Origin: Lewinellaceae bacterium
GTDB taxonomy: Bacteria; Bacteroidota; Bacteroidia; Chitinophagales; Saprospiraceae
NCBI GenBank assembly: GCA_020636195.1
Contig: JACJYH010000007.1
Coordinates: forward strand, 62,001 to 126,000
Direction: 5' to 3'
DNA: 64,000 nucleotides
Shown here: piece after piece, positions 54,461 through 62,814 of the stretch
Numbering within the stretch: the first letter of the stretch is position 1
How the letters are laid out: the number at the start of each line of letters is the position of its first letter
The notes under the pieces: model-generated
Seen by the model: the letters and a program-made list of their open reading frames with translations, nothing else
What the model was told of the DNA's origin: nothing
The model's database searches: none
Program-made: the position numbers and the translations under genes

Positions 54461-56509
54461 ATGGTGGTATCAAAAGCTGCAAAAAAATTTAATGTTTCTT
54501 CAAGGGAGATATGTAAAATATTAAATTTAAAGGGATTCTTAAATGCTGATAGGCCTAGTTATTTTTTGTCAGAATTAGAATTTTCTATTTTAGAGTCAGA
54601 GTTTTATAATGTTGCAAATCAACAATTAAATAAAAACCAAGAAGTTTTATATATTGAATCTATCATCCAAAAAAAAACTGAGTTTGCATCAAATATTGAA
54701 ATTGTTGAAAAAATTAATGAAAGTTCCTTTAAATTAAGTTCTAGAGCTGTTAATATTTTGAAATATCAAATTATACCATTTTTAACAGTTAATAATTTTA
54801 AAAGTAAAGAATTATGTAATTTGAAGTTTTATACAAAGCTTAGAAATTGTGGAGCTAAAACATCTATTGAGTTAGTAGATTTTTTCAATGAAATAATTAT
54901 GGGGGATTTTCAAGTCTTTGACATGAATAGGGCTAATCAGGTTGAAAATCTGGACCAAACTGTAAAATTAAATTCTGAGATCATAATTGAACTAATTAAA
55001 TTACATAAAAATATATTATCTGTAAGATCACAAAATGGAATTGATTTTATAATAAAATCAATATTAGATAATCCAAAAAATATTTTTGAATATTTAATAC
55101 CTGAAAAAGTTGCTAAGAGAATTCAAAATATTGGTGCTAAATCTAGTCTAGAAATTAGCTCATTTTTGGAAAAAATTCTGATTTTATTAGATCGTGAAAA
55201 AATTGATAATTTATCTGAACATGTAAAAATACAAACATTATTTGTCGACCTTGGTATTAACCAAAAAAAATTAGACAATTACAAAAATGAGATTCCCACA
55301 TATTTTGAAATTTTTGAATTGTTCATAAAAGCAAAAAAATTGAGGCTTGATATAATCGAAGATTATTTAAAAGGAAATAATTATACATCAATTAGCAATA
55401 AAATTGGTCTTAGTTCTGAGCGGGTGAGACAAGTTGTTTATAAATTTGATGAGGAACTAACTTTTTATACAAAATCTTTTAATGATATTATCTCAAGAAG
55501 CGAATTTGATTTTTCTAATTTTATAACCGAAGGTGAAAAGATTGGAAGTGAAAAAATTGTTAAAAAGTATGACATAAAACTACATCCAAAAATTATTGGA
55601 AAATTACTTAACCCTAAGGTTTTCATCATAAAAGCCAAGAGGAACTTAGATGAGGAAGGAAAGCTAAATAATTATTTTGATATTAAATTGTTGATTCAAA
55701 AGATTCTTGAACTTAATAAAAAAGTTGAAGATGATTTTTATTTACCCTTAAATGGATTTATTTTTAATTATCTCAGAGAGAAAGAATATACGAAGCAAAT
55801 AGACAAATTTTACAATGAAATACAAGATTTAATCTTCGAAAAAACAGGAATAATTACAAATAATGAAGGAGCATTAGTATTTCTGAAGAATACAAAACCT
55901 AAAAAGTATGATGTTATAAAAGAGCTTTTAGAGAAAACTTGTAGGCCAATGCATTTAGATGAAATATCTGAAATTATAGGTCTGAAAAAGGAAAACATTA
56001 GGGGTACATTATTGAAGGGAAGACATTTGTTTGTAAATACTGCTTCCAGTACTTATGGCTTAAAAAAATGGGAAGATGAAGGCAAAATAAAAGGAGGAAC
56101 AATTATTGAGATTATTTATCAGTTTTTAAACTCAAAACCTGAACCTTCACATATTTATCAAATTTATAAATATGTTTCGCAATTCAGAGATACAACAGAA
56201 AGAAGTCTTGAAGGATTGATTAAATCTGATACTCAAAATAGGTTCCTAAAACTAGGAGCTAGCTTTTATGGAATAAAGGGAGTTCATGATGATTACGAAT
56301 ACGAAGTATTCAGACCACTTCCAGGAAGTTGGCACCTTTTTCTCTATAAAAATTATTTAGGATTAAGTGTGAATCTTGATCAATTCATTGCGAATGAACA
56401 AAGGAAATTTAATATGCATACGTTTGTAATAAAAGCAAACGTTGAAAAAAGAATTGATCTTGGTGATATAAAAATTGACAATAAAGGAATGTTAATATTC
56501 AAAAAGTAG
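54461..56509 (+). CDS. multi-domain RNA-polymerase-like regulator (IF2-N-like, alpha-CTD-like, sigma-region-4-like, HARE-HTH-like)
   Basis: A 682-residue soluble protein with no matching single family that I know. By eye: residues 3-27 resemble the IF2-N helix bundle (SKAAKKFNVSSREICKILNLKGF). Residues about 95-145 and 205-240 resemble RNA polymerase alpha-CTD helix-hairpin modules (LRNCGAKTSIELVDFF and IQNIGAKSSLEISSFL, like NVGRKTLxEI). Residues 295-335 look like a sigma-region-4 helix-turn-helix (YTSISNKIGLSSERVRQVV). The segments near 480-540 and 545-620 look like HARE-HTH/winged helices (CRPMHLDEISEIIG...). It lies directly upstream of dndC in a very AT-rich operon, so control or targeting of phosphorothioation is plausible. 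All domain calls are by inspection. Confidence 0.7.
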   Translation: MVVSKAAKKFNVSSREICKILNLKGFLNADRPSYFLSELEFSILESEFYNVANQQLNKNQEVLYIESIIQKKTEFASNIEIVEKINESSFKLSSRAVNILKYQIIPFLTVNNFKSKELCNLKFYTKLRNCGAKTSIELVDFFNEIIMGDFQVFDMNRANQVENLDQTVKLNSEIIIELIKLHKNILSVRSQNGIDFIIKSILDNPKNIFEYLIPEKVAKRIQNIGAKSSLEISSFLEKILILLDREKIDNLSEHVKIQTLFVDLGINQKKLDNYKNEIPTYFEIFELFIKAKKLRLDIIEDYLKGNNYTSISNKIGLSSERVRQVVYKFDEELTFYTKSFNDIISRSEFDFSNFITEGEKIGSEKIVKKYDIKLHPKIIGKLLNPKVFIIKAKRNLDEEGKLNNYFDIKLLIQKILELNKKVEDDFYLPLNGFIFNYLREKEYTKQIDKFYNEIQDLIFEKTGIITNNEGALVFLKNTKPKKYDVIKELLEKTCRPMHLDEISEIIGLKKENIRGTLLKGRHLFVNTASSTYGLKKWEDEGKIKGGTIIEIIYQFLNSKPEPSHIYQIYKYVSQFRDTTERSLEGLIKSDTQNRFLKLGASFYGIKGVHDDYEYEVFRPLPGSWHLFLYKNYLGLSVNLDQFIANEQRKFNMHTFVIKANVEKRIDLGDIKIDNKGMLIFKK

Positions 56510-56565
56510 GTACATTCGCCAAATAGTGGCCGACCTAAACGCATTGAATAGAAAGTAAAAAAAAG

Positions 56566-57837
56566 ATGAAGGCAGAATTTATAAAGGACGAGATAAAAGA
56601 TCAGTATTTAATCGACTCTAGACCTTGGATAATTGGATTTAGTGGAGGTAAAGATTCTACCGCAGTTTTGCAACTAGTGTGGTATGCAATTAAAGAAATT
56701 CCTGTAGAGCAAAGACATAAAGAAATACATGTTGTTTGTAATGATACACTTGTAGAAAACCCACGTATTGTTGAATGGATTGACCAAAACCTTGATAATA
56801 TAGTAAAAAGTGCTGAAAAAGATAAACTTCCAATTATTGTGGCTAAAACGAATCCTGAATTGGAAGATAGCTTTTGGGTTAATCTTATTGGAAAAGGGTA
56901 TCCTGCGCCAAATAATACCTTTAGATGGTGTACAGAAAGATTAAAAATTAACCCAACTTCAAGGTATATTAAAGCTAAAGTGGCTGAGAAAGGCGAAGTT
57001 GTTATTCTTTTGGGTACACGAACAGACGAGAGTGAGACTAGAAAGAAATCTATGAATAAATTTCAGGTTGGCTCAAATCGACTGAAAAGGCATGTTAATT
57101 TAAATCTAGCTTTCGTTTATTCACCCATTTCCCACCTAACAACGAATGAACTTTGGGAATATCTCATGCAAGTTCCCAATCCATGGAATGGAAGTAATAG
57201 GTCACTAATTACATTGTATAGAAATGGATCAGGTGGAGATTGCCCTTTGGTCATAGATACCACAACACCATCTTGTGGACAGAGCAGATTTGGTTGTTGG
57301 GTATGTACCGTTGTAAAAAAGGACAAATCTATGGAAGCATTTATTGAAAATGGCGAAGAAAAATTTGAACCTTTACTTGATCTAAGGGACTGGCTAGTGG
57401 ATAACAGGGATAAAGATGAATATAGGATGCAAACTAGGCGGAATGGCTCTGATGGTAAAGGTCCTTACAATATTTATGCTAGAAAACTTATTTTGAATAT
57501 GCTATTTGAAGCACAAAAGATATCTGAAGAAAAACTGATATCTACTCAAGAAATGAAGGCAATTCAGATTTTGTGGCAGATGGATGGTTATTATGAAAAT
57601 GTGTTTGAATTATATTATAATGTCTTTAATGAACAAAAATCATTTGAAATGTCAAAAAGAGATGAAATTAAGAAGCAACAAGTCAATGCATTAACAATTG
57701 TTTGCGAAGATAACGGTATTGACCCGGAAAAAATGTTAAATCTATTGAGAAATGAAAAGGATAAGAGACTACTAAAAAAGAGATTAAATATCCAAAGCAT
57801 GATTGATGACTTAATTAAAAAAGAGATTGAAGCATGA
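56566..57837 (+). CDS. dndC: DNA phosphorothioation protein DndC
   Basis: The ATP-pyrophosphatase-like sulfur carrier of DNA phosphorothioation. The PP-loop is SGGKDST (residues 26-32), and the cysteines that would hold a 4Fe-4S cluster lie in RWCTERLK and in GDCPLV/SCGQSRFGCWVC (about residues 225-250). In known systems a cysteine desulfurase (DndA or IscS) loads sulfur, DndC activates the backbone, and DndD and DndE help. The length, 423 aa, is a little short of the E. coli/Streptomyces proteins. It overlaps dndD by 4 bp (ATGA), a coupled pair. Confidence 0.95.
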   Translation: MKAEFIKDEIKDQYLIDSRPWIIGFSGGKDSTAVLQLVWYAIKEIPVEQRHKEIHVVCNDTLVENPRIVEWIDQNLDNIVKSAEKDKLPIIVAKTNPELEDSFWVNLIGKGYPAPNNTFRWCTERLKINPTSRYIKAKVAEKGEVVILLGTRTDESETRKKSMNKFQVGSNRLKRHVNLNLAFVYSPISHLTTNELWEYLMQVPNPWNGSNRSLITLYRNGSGGDCPLVIDTTTPSCGQSRFGCWVCTVVKKDKSMEAFIENGEEKFEPLLDLRDWLVDNRDKDEYRMQTRRNGSDGKGPYNIYARKLILNMLFEAQKISEEKLISTQEMKAIQILWQMDGYYENVFELYYNVFNEQKSFEMSKRDEIKKQQVNALTIVCEDNGIDPEKMLNLLRNEKDKRLLKKRLNIQSMIDDLIKKEIEA

Positions 57838-59903
57838 TCATAAAAGAGATAGTTTTTGAAAACTTCAAGCCTTATTGTGGCAAGGTCAATCTTAATTTAG
57901 AAACGACTCCAGAAAAGAATGTTGTTCTAATTGGTGGTAGAAATGGTCAAGGTAAAACCAGTTTTTTGGTAGGCGTAGTTTGGTGTTTATATGGTAAAAA
58001 TATGGCATCAGTGGATGAAATCTTTAGTAAAGAAGTAAAAAACAATTATACACAATGGTTACAAAAAGCTTTGAACTGGCAAGCTAAAAACGATGGAAAT
58101 CAAAAATTTTCTGTGTCAGTGATTCTAAAGGATGTGGAATTGTCTGAAGGGTTGTCTCCAGAAAATAAATTCCATAATGTAATCACATTAAAAAGATCTA
58201 TTGATTTCAATAGTGACACTCCAGAAACTTTTAAGATTTTAATAGATGATCAAGAGATGGGTTTAATTAGCGATGAAACTGAACAAATAAATTTTATTAA
58301 TGATTTTATCATTCCAATAGATATAGCTAAGTTCGTTTTCTTTGATGCCGAAAAGATTGCTGAAATTGCTTCACTTGACTCAAAGGATAGAGCCATGTTA
58401 ATGGATAAATCTTTTGGTCAAATTTTGGGTTTAAATACATATGCAGAACTTATTCAAGATTTGAAAGCTTATGAACAATCTCTCAAAAGACAAAATGTAG
58501 AAAATAACATTGAAATTCAAGTTTCTTCTTATGAGAATGAGATTAGAATTGAAGAATTAAATACCATAAATGCAGGCAAGGAATTGGATAATTTGGATGA
58601 AAGAATAGAATCTCTTAAAGCTGAACAAACAAATGTAACAAACCAATTAATAAGAAGAGGAGATTCTAATTTGTCTGTTAATTTGGATCAAATAAGAAAG
58701 AAAGAGGAAGAGTTTAATGAGAAGTTATCAGAAGTAAGTTTTAAATTTAATGAACTTTCTGATTTAATCCCATTTGCCATCATTGGTTATAAATTGGAAG
58801 AAGTCCACGAACATCTGACTCAAGAAGAAGAAATCAAGAAAAAGAAAATAGCCAATGAAGGATTGGTGGAAAAAACAAAAGAGTTAGCAGATAAATTGTT
58901 TAATAAACCAAATTATCCCGCTAATGACATTTCGATGGAGCAAAAAATATTTTATTATGAAAAAGCTAAGTCTTTATTATCTGACCTTTATCTTAGAGAG
59001 CAAGATTCAATTGAAATTGATTTTGAACACGGATTAAATAAATCAGATGTTGACCATTTAGGAAACGTTCTAGATCTTTTAAATAAACAATCCAAGGATA
59101 CATTTGAAAGTTTATTTAATGATTATTTAAGGGTTCAAAATGATATCCTTGACATACAGAAACAAATTAGAATGGCTGAAGCTGTAAATCAAGATGAATT
59201 TATTCAGGACTTACAGGATAGAAAAAAAGAAATTGAGAAAGAAATAGAAGAGTCAATTAGAAAAACAGGTCAATTAATTGAACAGAATCAAATCTCAGAA
59301 AATAAAATTAATTCTGCAAAAGTAAATATTGAGAGGTTATTATCGAAAGTAACCATTTCTAAAAAAATCGAGCAACAAATTAATTTGACTAGAAAATATA
59401 TAAAAGCACTTGAAACCTTTATAACTGATCAAAAAAATAAAAAAGTCAAAGAATTAGAAGTGTCTCTACTTAGAGAAATAAATCAAATTTTAAACAAACA
59501 TGAATTAGTAACAAGTGTAGAGATGGAGTTAATCCCTATAAAAGACAATTTTGGGCTGGATGTTCGATTATTTAACAATTTAAACCAAGAAACCAATCCT
59601 AACTCAGATATGTCAAAGGGCGAGCAGCAATTATACATTTCAGCTTTGCTCAAAGCTGTTTTAGCGGAGTCAATTCATAGTTTACCTATATTAATTGATA
59701 CGCCGTTAGGTAGGATTGATCAAGAGCACAGAGATAATATCTTACAAAAATATTATCCTTTTCTCTCTGACCAAGTTATTATTTTTTCAACCAACACAGA
59801 AATTAGAACATCTGATGTTCCAAAAATTGAAAAGCATATAGCAAAGAAATACAAACTTGAATATATCGCTAATAAAACAATTGTTCACGCAGAATATTTT
59901 TAA
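57834..59903 (+). CDS. dndD: DNA phosphorothioation ATPase DndD
   Basis: An SMC/Rad50-like ATPase with an N-terminal Walker A GGRNGQGKTS (residues 34-43), a long coiled-coil middle (about 200-600, rich in EEL/KEKEIEE heptads), and a C-terminal signature MSKGEQQLYISALLKAVLAE with Walker B ILIDTPLGRID. DndD supplies ATP hydrolysis for nicking or remodelling DNA during sulfur insertion. The 689 residues are typical. The start overlaps the dndC stop by 4 bp, and the stop is 1 base before the ATG of the next gene. Confidence 0.94.
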   Translation: MIIKEIVFENFKPYCGKVNLNLETTPEKNVVLIGGRNGQGKTSFLVGVVWCLYGKNMASVDEIFSKEVKNNYTQWLQKALNWQAKNDGNQKFSVSVILKDVELSEGLSPENKFHNVITLKRSIDFNSDTPETFKILIDDQEMGLISDETEQINFINDFIIPIDIAKFVFFDAEKIAEIASLDSKDRAMLMDKSFGQILGLNTYAELIQDLKAYEQSLKRQNVENNIEIQVSSYENEIRIEELNTINAGKELDNLDERIESLKAEQTNVTNQLIRRGDSNLSVNLDQIRKKEEEFNEKLSEVSFKFNELSDLIPFAIIGYKLEEVHEHLTQEEEIKKKKIANEGLVEKTKELADKLFNKPNYPANDISMEQKIFYYEKAKSLLSDLYLREQDSIEIDFEHGLNKSDVDHLGNVLDLLNKQSKDTFESLFNDYLRVQNDILDIQKQIRMAEAVNQDEFIQDLQDRKKEIEKEIEESIRKTGQLIEQNQISENKINSAKVNIERLLSKVTISKKIEQQINLTRKYIKALETFITDQKNKKVKELEVSLLREINQILNKHELVTSVEMELIPIKDNFGLDVRLFNNLNQETNPNSDMSKGEQQLYISALLKAVLAESIHSLPILIDTPLGRIDQEHRDNILQKYYPFLSDQVIIFSTNTEIRTSDVPKIEKHIAKKYKLEYIANKTIVHAEYF

Positions 59904-59904
59904 A

Positions 59905-61488
59905 ATGCAGAGAATAAAGACTTCCGAAGCGAATAAAGTTGCAGTACAAACGCTTTCTGGAAAAGGGAAATATAATTTCAAAGACAATAGAACCATTGGG
60001 CAAATTGCTCTTGCATATAGTGTTCAATTAAATAAAATATTTGATATAGAAATAGATTATCCAATAAAAGACAATAAAGGATTTGAATATCCAGATAGTC
60101 TTTTAGGCGAAATGTTTCACACTTCCAATGATATGGTTTATAAAGCTGTATTAAATCATCATTATGGAAAAAACCTGTCGCAAGATGAATTTACCAAGTT
60201 AGTAAAACTGCACATTGACCATGGCCTTGAGATATTTCAAAAAGACATTTTGGATAATTCAAAGGGCAAAAATGCTCATATTGATTATTTATTGAAGCTT
60301 ATAAAAAATGGGCTTTCTGTTATGAGCAACGTGACTTCCATTTACTCAACTAAAATAGAAAGAGATGAAGCATCTTACAATGGGTTGATAGAGGTTACTA
60401 TTGGCACAGATGCAAAATCATGTGAAGAAGTAAAGTTAAGGATAAACGATGAAAATTATTTTGATAGCCAGCATTTTGCTGTAGCAGGAATGAACGGTTC
60501 GGGCAAAACAGAGTTGGTGAAAGATATTCTAAATCAAATAACACAACAAACAAAACATGAGCTGAAATTTATCTTTTTTGATTATAAAGGAGAAGGGCAA
60601 TCTGATAAACTAAAAACATTTCTATCCGCAACTAAAGCAGAGTTTATTGACATCCAGTCCACTCCACTTAGTTTTAATCCATTAATTAATATAAGTTTTA
60701 CTAATGAGAGAGAAAGAGTAAGATCTATCAAAACCTTTAGAGATAAATTGGGAGCCATTGATAAGCGGATTGGTGTTAAGCAGAAAAATTCTTTGGAGCT
60801 AGCCATACAAAGAGCATTTGAAAATGAATCAAAGTCAGGTAACCATCCTACCATTGTTAGTGTTTACGAGGAACTCCTTGCATATTACGAAGAGAGCAAA
60901 ATGAAACCCGACACCATGACCGCAATCATGAAAGACTTGTCTGATGTGGTATTTTCTTCCGAATATGATAAAAATTTTAAGCTGATAGATAGAAGTTTGT
61001 ATGTAAACCTACCTACTTCTCTCCCTGAATCTGCACGAAAAGCTTCGGTTTTTTTAATGTTGAATTATATTCTTAATCACTTCATAGACTGTACAAATGT
61101 AGTTCCAGATGAAAATAGAATTAAGCCAATAAGATATATTATTGTAATAGATGAAGCTCATGCATACCTTAAAGAAAAAAACATGGCTGCAGTACTAGAA
61201 GAATTGTTAAGAATGATTCGATCGAAAGGTGTCATAGTCATGATGCTTTCTCAGGGAGTAGAAGAATATAAACAAAAAGATTTTGACTTTTCATCACAAA
61301 TTAAAATTCCAATCTTCTTAAATGTACAGAATAAGGAACTAAAAGTAGCCAAGTCATTTTTAGGTACACCAAAAAGTGAAGGTAAGATGACACAATGTCT
61401 TCAAAATCTAGAATCTGGAAAAGGAGTCATCAATTTTGATGAAACAAAGTTGATTGATATTAGACAGTTTTGGAGAGATGGAAGGTGA
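59905..61488 (+). CDS. DndE-like domain fused to HerA/FtsK-type P-loop ATPase
   Basis: From ATG 59905 (one base after the dndD stop) the protein has 527 residues. The first about 115 resemble DndE in size, place and pattern (FDIEIDYPIKDNKG...SLLGEMFHTSNDMVYKAVL...LVKLHIDHGLEIFQK, the helical core and HxxHG-like end). The remainder is an ATPase: Walker A GMNGSGKT (195-202), Walker B VIDEAH (414-419) and sensor segments SKGVIVMMLSQG, as in HerA/DUF87 motors. DndE binds nicked double-stranded DNA; a motor attached to it could translocate or load the modification complex. The fusion is seen directly, the DndE identity rests on recall. Confidence 0.75.
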   Translation: MQRIKTSEANKVAVQTLSGKGKYNFKDNRTIGQIALAYSVQLNKIFDIEIDYPIKDNKGFEYPDSLLGEMFHTSNDMVYKAVLNHHYGKNLSQDEFTKLVKLHIDHGLEIFQKDILDNSKGKNAHIDYLLKLIKNGLSVMSNVTSIYSTKIERDEASYNGLIEVTIGTDAKSCEEVKLRINDENYFDSQHFAVAGMNGSGKTELVKDILNQITQQTKHELKFIFFDYKGEGQSDKLKTFLSATKAEFIDIQSTPLSFNPLINISFTNERERVRSIKTFRDKLGAIDKRIGVKQKNSLELAIQRAFENESKSGNHPTIVSVYEELLAYYEESKMKPDTMTAIMKDLSDVVFSSEYDKNFKLIDRSLYVNLPTSLPESARKASVFLMLNYILNHFIDCTNVVPDENRIKPIRYIIVIDEAHAYLKEKNMAAVLEELLRMIRSKGVIVMMLSQGVEEYKQKDFDFSSQIKIPIFLNVQNKELKVAKSFLGTPKSEGKMTQCLQNLESGKGVINFDETKLIDIRQFWRDGR

Positions 61489-61512
61489 TTTTCAACTTAA
61501 AGCAATTTAAAA

Positions 61513-62094
61513 ATGAGTGATTTAACAAGTAAATTATCATTAAATGAATTTTTAAGAATATTTATTCCTGGAGTTTATATATCAATGTTATTTGATATAA
61601 TAATTGTGCAAGGTATTAATAATTTGCCTAATATTATTCTATCTGAATCTTATCCTACTATAATTTTCATTATATTTAGTTTGGTTTCTGGTATATTTTT
61701 TTCATCCCTAGATTTACCTAAAAGACTTTGGTTTTTTAAAAATAATATTCCTGTAAACATAATCTATAAGGATACAGAGTTAGAAAGTGAAGGATTAAAT
61801 ATTACAAATGCTTATTTCAAGTTCTACGATTCAGAAGTTAGTCCAGAATTCAAATATAAAACTGAAAAGGATAGTGGTTTTTATCATTTGTGTATGAATT
61901 TGGCTATAATTTCGTTTTTATATCTATTATTGTCTGTATTTATTTATGGATTTTGGGAACCAAAAACTATATTTCTGATAGGTAGTTTTATCTTTACGTT
62001 ATTATCATCTTTGACGATATTTTCTCCAAAAGTTAAGATTAATTTTCATAGGCAATCAGAAATGTTTAAAAGGTCAAGTTTCTTTAAAATATAA
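61513..62094 (+). CDS. hypothetical membrane protein, 193 aa, in the Dnd operon
   Basis: Not recognised. About four transmembrane helices are predicted (residues about 12-32, 47-65, 128-150 and 152-172), with a hydrophilic loop of about 60 residues (IYKDTELESEGLNITNAYFKF...) between the second and third. It starts 24 bp after the DndE-ATPase stop, on the same strand. Membrane proteins inside defence operons are often effectors that damage the membrane on infection, but nothing in the sequence proves this here. The amino-acid composition is AT-driven as in the other island genes. Confidence 0.65.
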   Translation: MSDLTSKLSLNEFLRIFIPGVYISMLFDIIIVQGINNLPNIILSESYPTIIFIIFSLVSGIFFSSLDLPKRLWFFKNNIPVNIIYKDTELESEGLNITNAYFKFYDSEVSPEFKYKTEKDSGFYHLCMNLAIISFLYLLLSVFIYGFWEPKTIFLIGSFIFTLLSSLTIFSPKVKINFHRQSEMFKRSSFFKI

Positions 62095-62361
62095 ACACTT
62101 GAAATAAAGATATTAGAATAGTTACTAAAAATAAAGTATAAACAAGTATTAGGACAAAACGAAGTATTAAATTATTTGAAATTGGATGGAAATTATAAGA
62201 TATTAATAAATTATAAATTTTAAAAATGATAAATAAATTTTCAGGCCTTGATGATAAAGAAGGCCATAAGCTAAAAACCAATATGGAGAAAATCCACATG
62301 TACCAAATGGTATCAAAATTATCAAATAATTATATTTAAGAATTGTGTATTTTCTAAAAAT

Positions 62362-62814
62362 ATGAACGAAAAAATTAAAAACATTCTAATTCTAATTGCA
62401 TACTTTATAGTCGCAATTGTAATATTTGGTTCTATGGGTGTATGGCTCCCTATTCTAATAGATAATTACAACTTTAATCAAGTTGTAGAAGAAACTAATA
62501 GATCTCTTCCTAATAATATTCTTACCTATTCTCTCGGAATTTTTTTAATAGCTATAATTGATAGAATTGTTTATTTACTTTTTAAGACAAGCAAATATAG
62601 TAACAATGTTCTTGAATTTTTTGGGATAATGTTTGCTCTTTTTGGAACAGGAGTATTAGTTTTTTTATCTCTTAAATCTCTAAAAAATACACAAATTGAA
62701 TCTTCAATTTCATATGCAAAGTATGTAGCTTTTGTTGCTTGGTTTGCTTGGCTATATGTAAAATTTCAGAGTACAAAAACAAATAATTTTTCACCAATTG
62801 GAGGTATATTATGA
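62362..62814 (+). CDS. hypothetical membrane protein, 150 aa, in the Dnd operon
   Basis: Not recognised. Four helices (residues about 8-32, 53-74, 80-102 and 116-134) with short loops (DNYNFNQVVEETNRSLPNN between the first two) and a C-terminal FSPIGGIL. It overlaps the following DGQHR gene by 4 bp (ATGA), so the two are translated together and transcribed as part of the island operon. The 267-bp gap before it (62095-62361) shows no convincing gene. Function unknown. Confidence 0.65.
   Translation: MNEKIKNILILIAYFIVAIVIFGSMGVWLPILIDNYNFNQVVEETNRSLPNNILTYSLGIFLIAIIDRIVYLLFKTSKYSNNVLEFFGIMFALFGTGVLVFLSLKSLKNTQIESSISYAKYVAFVAWFAWLYVKFQSTKTNNFSPIGGIL

Noticed and set aside
62084..62299. 71-codon minus-strand hydrophobic frame in the gap between the two membrane-protein genes
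   Set aside because: Hydrophobic composition follows from T-rich DNA, it opposes the operon, and there is no promoter or conserved motif.
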